The notes beneath the pieces were generated by a model. That model worked only from the letters and a program-made list of their open reading frames with translations, made no database searches and was not told the origin of the DNA. A stretch of DNA of 40,369 nucleotides from Bacillota bacterium (GTDB taxonomy: Bacteria > Bacillota > DTU065), in assembly GCA_018435125.1 (NCBI GenBank), contig JAHDNZ010000012.1, forward strand, positions 1-40,369, read 5' to 3'. Both the position numbers and the translations under genes were made by a program. Position 1 is the first letter of the stretch. Each line of letters opens with the position of its first letter. Of this stretch, positions 35,036-40,369 are shown in pieces.

Positions 35036-35104
35036 ATGGAATTTACTTCCCTTGAAAAATTCGGCATAGTCGGTAGAAATATTAGCTATGCCATTTTTCC
35101 TTAG
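35036..35104 (+). pseudogene. possible 5' remnant of a shikimate dehydrogenase-like gene
   Basis: A 22-residue frame preceded by AGGTGG reads ...KFGIVGRNISYAIFP then TAG. The text resembles the N-terminus of some AroE proteins (KFGLIGKNISYS type). Only the first strand and loop remain. The same bases form the hairpin at 35063-35097, so the resemblance may be chance. Confidence 0.25.
35063..35097 (+). terminator. possible terminator downstream of csx17
   Basis: Inverted repeat GGCATAG/CTATGCC with a 16-base loop, followed by ATTTTTCC. The loop is long and it lies 235 bases past the csx17 stop, so the call is tentative. Confidence 0.35.
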
Positions 35105-35326
35105 TTTTACACCAAAATAAAGAAAAAAGCGTTGTAACCATTGTGCTCACTTGGTTATAGCTGGTTGTTGTTTTCTCACGAATTTATGACTTTATATTGA
35201 TACATTTGTCTTTAGATCATAACCAACAGGATACGATACAACTTTACAGAATAGACAATTAAAGCGTTGATAAAATAAGAAGAAACCGCTCTCTTCGCTG
35301 GGAATGGCAAAAATATAAATTAAACC

Positions 35327-35359
35327 TGACATACTGTTGTCATGAATATGCCATATAAT
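35327..35359 (+). promoter_or_regulatory. operator and -10 of the WYL regulator gene
   Basis: The 16-base palindrome TGACATACTGTTGTCA (35327-35342) lies 11 bases before a consensus -10 TATAAT (35354-35359). No good -35 hexamer is present at 17 bases; the palindrome covers that region, which suits an activator or autoregulator. Almost the same site recurs before the next gene. Confidence 0.7.
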
Positions 35360-35378
35360 GATAGTGAGAGGTGGCCCG

Positions 35379-36302
35379 ATGAAGATATCACGAATGGTTG
35401 AGATAATAACCGTATTATTGAATAAAAAAACTGTTACTGCGTCCGAACTTGCAGCACGTTTCAATGTGTCTGTACGCACAATTTACCGTGATATTGATGT
35501 TCTGTCCTCATCTGGTATTCCAATATACACAATACAAGGTGTAAACGGCGGTATATCTATTATGGAGGACTATTGCATTAACCGTACCATGCTCTCTGAC
35601 AGCGACAAGAACAGCATTCTTTTTGCACTGAACTCAATTCAATCTACGAAATATCCTGAGATTGATGCTGACCTTGAAAAGTTGGGCAGTATCTTCAAGA
35701 ATAACATTAGCGATTGGATATCAGTAGATTTTTCCCCGTGGGGGTCAAATCCCAACGCCTATAACAAATTTGTGGATATCAAAACCGCAATTCTGAAATG
35801 CTGTGTTATTGAAATTGACTACATAAATGCTCAGAACAAAAAATCTACGCGCAAAATTGAACCGTTGCGATTGGATTTCAAATATCAAGCGTGGTATCTG
35901 TGGGGTTGGTGCCGTGAACGTGGAGATTTTCGAACCTTCCGCATATCGCGGATAAAGCGTGTCTCGATACTTGATGAAGAATTTGAACGCGATAAATGCC
36001 TTTTGCGTACACCGAAACCACCGGATATAGGCAATCCAGGCATCTGGCAAAACCCCATTCACTGCGTTTTAGAGTTTACCGGAGGTGCGCTCTATCGTCT
36101 GTATGATGATTACGATGATACTGAAATCCATGATAATGGCGATGGCACATATACCCTTGAGGTTGATTTTCCCGAAGACGATTGGGTTTATGGATATATT
36201 CTTTCTTTTGGAACATATGTCAAGGTAATTGCTCCGGATCATCTTAGGCGGATTATAAAAGAAAAAAGCGTAAAAATTACTAAGTTCTATGAAAATATAT
36301 GA
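35379..36302 (+). CDS. YafY-type WYL-domain transcription regulator
   Basis: About 307 residues. The N-terminal winged HTH (ISRMVEIITVLLNKKTVTASELAARFNVSVRTIYRDID in pattern, about 3-45) is the DeoR/HTH_11 type. The middle has the WYL domain (about 130-200: CCVIEIDYINAQNKKSTRKIEPL, YQAWYLWGWCRERGDFRTFRISRI), a ligand-binding fold. The C-terminal WCX-like part follows. ATG at 35379 is chosen from AGAGGTGG upstream. The site it likely binds occurs in its own promoter and before the GyrI-like gene. Spelling and codon use differ from the core block, in line with transfer. Confidence 0.9.
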   Translation: MKISRMVEIITVLLNKKTVTASELAARFNVSVRTIYRDIDVLSSSGIPIYTIQGVNGGISIMEDYCINRTMLSDSDKNSILFALNSIQSTKYPEIDADLEKLGSIFKNNISDWISVDFSPWGSNPNAYNKFVDIKTAILKCCVIEIDYINAQNKKSTRKIEPLRLDFKYQAWYLWGWCRERGDFRTFRISRIKRVSILDEEFERDKCLLRTPKPPDIGNPGIWQNPIHCVLEFTGGALYRLYDDYDDTEIHDNGDGTYTLEVDFPEDDWVYGYILSFGTYVKVIAPDHLRRIIKEKSVKITKFYENI

Positions 36303-36331
36303 CACACTGTTGTCAGGTTTAGCGTTATAAA
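36300..36331 (+). promoter_or_regulatory. second copy of the WYL-cassette operator with -10
   Basis: Palindrome TGACACACTGTTGTCA (36300-36315) differs by one base from the site at 35327 and lies 10 bases before TATAAA (36326-36331). It overlaps the stop codon of the regulator gene and precedes the GyrI-like gene. Confidence 0.7.
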
Positions 36332-36355
36332 ATAAGGTAAAAATGGAGGTACTTT

Positions 36356-36796
36356 ATGAAAATAAAAAAGTTAGGTACTCTAAACCTTGTTGGTTTGATT
36401 GGCGACGGAAGTAAAACAACCGAGCTATGGAATCGCTTTGATGAAAAAACAATAACCGTAGCAGGTAACGCGTATGAAGTTCGCTTTTATCAAGAGGATG
36501 CATGCGACTGTTTTGTGGGAATAGAGGAAGACAGCTCAAAAAGTACCGGTTTAATGACTTTGATAATACCCGAAAGTGAATATGCGGTTTTTGATGTGCT
36601 TGTGGCAAACGGTTACGATAGTGAAAACGATAATATGGATAAATGGCTTGTTGCCAACAAAGCAAATTACAAACAAAAAGAAATGAATCACAAAAAGTAT
36701 GTAGTAGAGATTTTCAGCGAGCGATTTAACGAGGGTATTGTTGAAATATGTATACCGATTGAGCGGGTATGTAATGGAACAGAGGAATTATTATGA
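36356..36796 (+). CDS. GyrI-like small-molecule-binding protein
   Basis: A 146-residue protein with the SHS2-repeat fold of GyrI/AraC effector-binding domains: LGTLNLVGLIGDGSK, a LWNRFDE helix, CFVGIEEDS, LIIPESEYAVFDV and a C-terminal FNEGIVEICIPIERV strand with the acidic residue that contacts cationic ligands in relatives. Free-standing forms bind or hydrolyse xenobiotics or tune gyrase. GGAGG precedes the ATG. It follows the shared operator and overlaps the next gene by 4 bases (ATGA). The ligand is unknown. Confidence 0.85.
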   Translation: MKIKKLGTLNLVGLIGDGSKTTELWNRFDEKTITVAGNAYEVRFYQEDACDCFVGIEEDSSKSTGLMTLIIPESEYAVFDVLVANGYDSENDNMDKWLVANKANYKQKEMNHKKYVVEIFSERFNEGIVEICIPIERVCNGTEELL

Positions 36797-37530
36797 CCGA
36801 GCTTGAAAAGGTAAGCAGAGAAACCATGCGCTTCATGCGGGGTAAGTATGTTTTAGACGAGGTAGCAGGCAAGTATTACGACATCGATTGCCTGAAGTTC
36901 CGACAGGGTAAAAGAACTATTCTGTCTATCAACATACACGAGGATCATTATGATTTTCAGATTATTTTCGGCAAAGCCGAACGCGAAGTATTTGAGGCAC
37001 GGCTCGGCGAATTTCCAGAGACGATACAAGACCTTTATAACAAGTCTCATGTACTCCCCGACGGGTTATGGATGTTAATCCGGGTAGACAATTTGGAAAC
37101 GCTGGAAGCGGTCAAACAGATGATTTTGATAAAGAAAAAGCCTAACCGTAAACCGTTTCCAAAAGAACAGGCTGTTTACGGCGACTGCGGACATCGTTGC
37201 GACCTTTGCGTTCATTTTACCGGCGAAACAATAAGCGAAGAGTTCCGCAAAGAATTGCAAGAACGAGTAAGGTGCGTATACGGCTTGAGACCTGATGAAG
37301 AATTTCCGCCCTGCAATGGTTGTTCTAATGGAGGAATAACCGGAAAATTCGACTGCGATCAAATAAAATGCGCAAAAGATAAGGGTGTGCCACGCTGTAT
37401 GGATTGCGTCGACTATGACTGCGGTAAAGCGTCAGTGGGATGGAAACCTGCCATTGAAGCGCGGAGCATATCAGCTGATGATGTGACTTGGGCAATTTTA
37501 CCCTATGTTGATGGTCAATATGGTAATTGA
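36793..37530 (+). CDS. DUF3788-DUF3795 fusion, Cys-rich protein
   Basis: A 245-residue two-part protein. Residues 1 to about 118 fit DUF3788 (YYDIDCLKFRQGKRTILSIN, DGLWMLIRVDNLETLEAVKQMI), a fold thought to be near transcription-regulator effector domains. Residues about 128-212 are Cys-rich, DUF3795-like: GDCGHRCDLC (Cys132, 136, 139), CNGC (174, 177), Cys188 and 193, CMDCVDYDC (202, 205, 210). The spacing suggests a metal or Fe-S site. ATG overlaps the GyrI-like stop (ATGA), so the two are coupled. Function unknown. Confidence 0.8.
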   Translation: MTELEKVSRETMRFMRGKYVLDEVAGKYYDIDCLKFRQGKRTILSINIHEDHYDFQIIFGKAEREVFEARLGEFPETIQDLYNKSHVLPDGLWMLIRVDNLETLEAVKQMILIKKKPNRKPFPKEQAVYGDCGHRCDLCVHFTGETISEEFRKELQERVRCVYGLRPDEEFPPCNGCSNGGITGKFDCDQIKCAKDKGVPRCMDCVDYDCGKASVGWKPAIEARSISADDVTWAILPYVDGQYGN

Positions 37531-37577
37531 GGTGAGACTTAAAGAGTTGAAAGATGAGTATCATGAGGTAAAACAAT

Positions 37578-38423
37578 ATGAATAATGACGTTATTAACTG
37601 GCTACTTGAAGATAATAACCCTGCTATTAAATAACGCACACCAACCGAACTGCTGGAGCAATCTACCGATATATCCGAAGCGAAGTCATGGACTGTAGGC
37701 AAACTTCCTGAAAATTGGCAGAAAACAAATGGACTATGGTATACCTATTACATAAATTCTTTAGCGGAATGCGAATTGAGCTGTAATGAAATTAATCCAG
37801 AACGCCTTAAAAAAGCCTTCAACAGTTTAATTCAGTTTTTGATTGTAACTGCGGAGATTTTATGCTTCTACTGCTTTAGCAAAGTTAGGATGTTGTGGCA
37901 ATGAAACGGTTAAAAATACTATACAAAAATCCGGTGATTATATTCTTCCAGACAGCAGTTTTTTTGTGCTTGCATAGAGTAAGCAAATTGAAATACACGC
38001 CCAAAAGCTGTTACAAAGCAAATCTTCATGTCTTGCTTCTTGCAGCGGAATGTGTAAAGCAGAATATCAAGTGTCCATATAAAGATAAGCTTATCCAATA
38101 TTTTATCAATCATAATGTATTCTACCGGTCAGACAAGAAGGATACACTTGTTCTCAACACTCGTCACGGTTGGCGAACAGTTGATACATTTTATCCCTTT
38201 AAAGTAATGCGTGTAGGACTGAAAAATATGGTTGAAGCTTTTTGCAGATTGGGATTGGGAAACCAGCCGTGGCTATAGAAGGCATAGGGTATACTAAATG
38301 GTTATAAGGATGATTCCGGAAAGGTACTTTTGGAAGCTACACTTACAAAATCCGATTTGCCTAAAGAAAGTGTGGGAAAACCGAGTAAGTAGGCGACCTT
38401 CTATACAGAAAAGGAGAAAAGCT
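37578..38423 (+). pseudogene. decayed alpha/alpha-toroid (prenyltransferase-like) protein gene
   Basis: Joined across frames, the interval reads one protein: MNNDVINWLLEDNNPAIK, then ELLEQSTDISEAKSWTVGKL, LWYTYYINSLAECELS, GDFMLL/TALAKLGCCGNETV, GDYILPDSSF, FLCLHRVSKLKYTPKSCYKA, FYRSDKKDTLVLNTRHGWRT, TFYPFKVMRVGLKNMVEAF and LTKSDLPKESVGKPSK. This repeated helical pattern resembles a toroid family sometimes labelled prenyltransferase-like or, wrongly, NifH. Lesions: TAA at 37632, TAGs at 38276, 38285 and 38390, and frame changes near 37840, 37869 and 37955. The family name is tentative; decay is clear. Confidence 0.8.
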
Positions 38424-38969
38424 ATGCCAAAAAATGATAATGTAAAATCCATACGCCTTTATGAGAGTGTGAAAAACAATGTCAGTGAAGAAGCAGCTGA
38501 TAGCATTGCAGAGAAAGTATATCTGGCTAAATCTGCTGACTTTAAACGCAAGTTTAAATGGGCAAATGATGTTTGCAATTACCTTAAAATTAATTTTGAT
38601 GATGAGCAAATTAAAAAAATCCGCATGAGCTGCTCCTGCACCCCTCCACCAAAATATATAGAAGCTGTCAAGAAACTGTATCAGGCTTCCGAAAGCCTTG
38701 ATGAGTTCTGCCAAAAGTATAATACTACCTATGAGGGCAAGCACAGCGTTTGGTATGATGGAGACGTGTTGTTCTTCTCGTACCCGTCTTGTTATTGCGA
38801 TTGCGTTAAACGTGTTGACGGGCAGGTTCCAACAACATGGTGCCTGTGCACACTTGGCTACACCAAAAAGCTGTTTGATACTGTGCTCGATTACAATACT
38901 GAAGTCGAGCTTATCGAAAGCATTAAAACAGGCGGCATACGCTGTATAATGAAAATAACGAGGAAATAG
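38424..38969 (+). CDS. DUF6144-like Cys-rich protein
   Basis: A 181-residue protein. Ten cysteines include a CSC pair (70, 72), CYCDC (123, 125, 127) and WCLC (140, 142) followed by TLGYTKKLFDTVL. This matches my memory of DUF6144. The cysteine clusters suggest a metal or Fe-S site. The ATG at 38424 has AAGGAG seven bases upstream; longer in-frame starts run through the upstream pseudogene. It ends 2 bases before the radical SAM gene. Function unknown. Confidence 0.75.
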   Translation: MPKNDNVKSIRLYESVKNNVSEEAADSIAEKVYLAKSADFKRKFKWANDVCNYLKINFDDEQIKKIRMSCSCTPPPKYIEAVKKLYQASESLDEFCQKYNTTYEGKHSVWYDGDVLFFSYPSCYCDCVKRVDGQVPTTWCLCTLGYTKKLFDTVLDYNTEVELIESIKTGGIRCIMKITRK

Positions 38970-38971
38970 CC

Positions 38972-39856
38972 ATGCACTTTGTCAAAGCTAAAGGAATCCT
39001 ATCCTCTAAAAACGGAATGAATATCTATCGCGGCTGTACACACGGATGTATCTATTGTGACAGTCGCTCGAAATGCTATCAGATGAAGCATGATTTTGAA
39101 GATATCGAAGTCAAGCAAAATACTCTGGAGCTATTGGAAGACGCCCTTTACCGAAAGCGTAAAAAATGCATGATTGGCACTGGTTCTATGTGTGACCCAT
39201 ATATGCACTGTGAAGAAAAGCTGGGGCTTACCCGAAAATGCCTTGAAATTATTGATAAATGCGGCTTTGGAGCAACGCTAATCACTAAGTCAACCCGCGT
39301 TTTGCGTGATATGGATTTGCTAAAAAGCATCAACGAGAAGTCTAAAGCTGTTGTGCAGATGACACTTACTACATATGATGAAATCTTATGTAAAATTCTC
39401 GAACCAAACGTATGCACCACAAGAGAACGGTTCGACACCTTGAAAATTCTCCATGACAACGGTATTCCGACGATTGTGTGGCTGTCACCGCTTCTGCCAT
39501 TCATCAACGATACCGAGGAAAATCTGCGAGGGATACTGAATTATTGCTTTGAAGCAGGTGTAAAGGGTATCATTTGCTTTGGAATAGGTGTAACCTTGCG
39601 TGAAGGTAACCGTGAATATTTTTATAAAAAGCTAGACGAGCATTTCCCTGGCTTGCGTGAAAAATATCATCGTAAATATGGCTATTCCTATGAGATCACA
39701 AGTGACAATAACAATGCATTAATGAAAATATTCTATTCCGAATGCAAGGCGCATGGCATAATTAGTAGCGTCAGAGAAATATTTGAATATCTCAATGAGT
39801 TTCCTAAGCAGGAATACACTCAATTGAGCTTGTTTAAAGTTTGTAAAAAATCCTAA
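38972..39856 (+). CDS. SPL-family radical SAM protein
   Basis: A 294-residue radical SAM enzyme with the [4Fe-4S] motif GCTHGCIYC (Cys22, Cys26, Cys29), a GTGSMCDPYMHCEE block, LITKSTRVLRD, VVQMTLTTYDE, and WLSPLLPFINDTEENL. These follow the spore photoproduct lyase-like (Rv2578c-type) group. Most such proteins are not true photoproduct lyases; this one lacks clear evidence of that. AGGA precedes the ATG and the DUF6144-like gene ends 2 bases before, so they are likely co-translated and may share a substrate. Anaerobic lifestyle fits. Confidence 0.85.
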   Translation: MHFVKAKGILSSKNGMNIYRGCTHGCIYCDSRSKCYQMKHDFEDIEVKQNTLELLEDALYRKRKKCMIGTGSMCDPYMHCEEKLGLTRKCLEIIDKCGFGATLITKSTRVLRDMDLLKSINEKSKAVVQMTLTTYDEILCKILEPNVCTTRERFDTLKILHDNGIPTIVWLSPLLPFINDTEENLRGILNYCFEAGVKGIICFGIGVTLREGNREYFYKKLDEHFPGLREKYHRKYGYSYEITSDNNNALMKIFYSECKAHGIISSVREIFEYLNEFPKQEYTQLSLFKVCKKS

Positions 39857-40041
39857 CCTTTCATCTCTTGTCCTGTCAATATGGGTGAAAGCTTTCAAGG
39901 AGATCGAACAGATAACAAGATAAATGCAGTCTTTTGGCAAGTAATATATTTTTTATCCCATTATCGTTTATTCTGGATGCATGAAAGAGCTTGTCAACAA
40001 CTGAAATCTAAGTCTATTAAACGCAATGTTTTGATATAAAG

Positions 40042-40088
40042 AGACCAGTCATGCAACAATTATTTGTACATGACTGGTCTTTAGTTTT
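40042..40088 (+). terminator. rho-independent terminator
   Basis: A perfect 12-bp stem (AGACCAGTCATG with CATGACTGGTCT), 15-base loop, then TTAGTTTT. It lies 185 bases past the radical SAM stop and may end the cassette transcript. Confidence 0.8.
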
Positions 40089-40144
40089 GCACCGCTTGAG
40101 GGCTGTCACTCAAAAACTCCTGAGTTTTGCAGATAAATAGATGA

Positions 40145-40190
40145 AAATTACCCCTTAAGCACTGGAAATAAATGCTTTAAGGGGTAATTT
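40145..40190. repeat. inverted repeat upstream of the transposase
   Basis: Arms AAATTACCCCTTAAGCA and TGCTTTAAGGGGTAATTT pair with one bulge and an 11-base loop. Such hairpins upstream of IS transposase genes often limit read-through transcription; a part of the IS sub-terminal region is likely. Confidence 0.6.
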
Positions 40191-40206
40191 GTATATAACA
40201 TAAGTA

Positions 40207-40250
40207 TTGTAATATGTATTGTTATCTAGTATAATATGGGTAGGGAGGTG
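40207..40250 (+). promoter_or_regulatory. transposase promoter and ribosome site
   Basis: -35 TTGTAA (40207-40212), 17 bases, -10 TATAAT (40230-40235), then AGGGAGGTG (40242-40250) just ahead of the ATG. Confidence 0.75.
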
Positions 40251-40255
40251 TTAGC

Positions 40256-40369
40256 ATGAATCTGTATATTCAAAAGGCTTCTAATGGTTACCAATATGTC
40301 AAGATCATTCAAGGTTATCGAGATCCAAAAACCAAAAAACCTACTTATAAAGTTATTGAGAAGGTAGGA
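40256..40369 (+). CDS. IS1634/IS4-type transposase, 5' part only
   Basis: The first 38 codons of a gene cut by the window edge. The text MNLYIQKASNGYQYVKIIQG then YRDPKTKKPTYKVIEKVG is the standard opening of IS1634-group DDE transposases (a Y-x-I-x-E/Q-x-YRD-x-K start). A strong promoter and ribosome site lie upstream. Whether the element is intact cannot be seen. Confidence 0.75.
   Translation, partial: MNLYIQKASNGYQYVKIIQGYRDPKTKKPTYKVIEKVG

Larger units (their letters stand above)
34828..35326. other. AT-rich intergenic stretch between csx17 and the WYL cassette
   Basis: No gene of normal size is supported here. It contains a possible terminator hairpin at 35063-35097 and a 22-codon frame (35036-35104) described separately. 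Base composition and codon use change across this gap, so it may be an island boundary, though no att-like direct repeat is evident. Confidence 0.5.
39857..40255. other. intergenic region with terminator and IS edge
   Basis: No gene is supported. It holds the hairpins listed below and, from about 40101, likely the left part of an insertion sequence (CTCAAAAACTCCTGAGTTTT has inverted symmetry), followed by the transposase promoter. Confidence 0.5.

Noticed and set aside
32836-35378. A CRISPR array next to csx17
   Set aside because: No regularly spaced direct repeats of 25-40 bases appear on either side or anywhere in the window.
37895-38278. A 127-codon open frame as an independent gene
   Set aside because: It continues the protein read in other frames before and after it, with no ribosome site of its own; it is one surviving piece of the pseudogene.
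38298-38423. N-terminal extension of the DUF6144-like protein
   Set aside because: These codons overlap the pseudogene end in another frame, and AAGGAG points to the ATG at 38424.
35379-39856. True spore photoproduct lyase repair locus
   Set aside because: The radical SAM protein only shows the general SPL-like family pattern, and its neighbours point to a different, inducible cassette.

Overview
The window (about 40.4 kb, low GC) reads as the chromosome of an anaerobic, endospore-forming Bacillota of the class Clostridia. The evidence is a complete spoIIIA engulfment operon, AhrC/ArgR, AmaP/Asp23 envelope-stress genes, an OLE RNA locus and strong Gram-positive ribosome binding sites. Genus cannot be fixed from the sequence. 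No rRNA, tRNA or CRISPR array was seen.

Layout. Positions 490-20069 form a long, tightly packed minus-strand core block. Read in the direction of transcription it runs spoIIIAA to spoIIIAH, accB-accC, asp23, amaP, a DUF2273 gene, nusB, a TsaD-like gene, a histidine phosphatase, xseA-xseB, ispA, a DUF212 membrane protein, a large non-coding RNA interval, oapA, dxs, tlyA, nadK, argR and recN. The non-coding interval (about 7000-7622) sits where OLE RNA (ornate, large, extremophilic RNA) is known to lie, next to its membrane partner OapA and between ispA and dxs. Many genes overlap by 1-35 bases, which suggests translational coupling.

Positions 20215-32681 hold a TIM-barrel DUF4434-like gene (+), a copper-type copA-csoR operon with a recognisable CsoR operator (-), a secreted DUF3298-like protein (+), and a minus-strand block aroC-aroK-aroB-aroQ-pepQ-efp-CD1247-like gene (shikimate steps plus elongation factor P). 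These are followed by a plus-strand CadC-like repressor and Cd/Zn/Pb P-type ATPase with a clear promoter and palindromic operator.

Positions 32836-40369 look like accessory DNA. An orphan Csx17/Cas8u2-like gene stands alone, without cas3, csb1, csb2, cas1/2 or an array. After a roughly 500-base gap comes a plus-strand cassette: a WYL (YafY-type) regulator, a GyrI-like ligand-binding protein, a DUF3788-DUF3795 Cys-rich protein, a badly decayed toroid-like pseudogene, a Cys-rich DUF6144-like protein and an SPL-type radical SAM protein. The regulator and the GyrI-like gene share nearly the same 16-base palindrome at matching distances from a -10 box, which points to one small regulon. The window ends inside an insertion sequence, at the first 38 codons of an IS1634/IS4-type transposase.

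The items most worth a second look are the OLE RNA/OapA locus, the orphan Csx17, the WYL/GyrI/Cys-rich/radical-SAM cassette with its shared operator, a CsoR whose copper-ligand histidine is tyrosine, and a SpoIIIAF reduced to its membrane segment.
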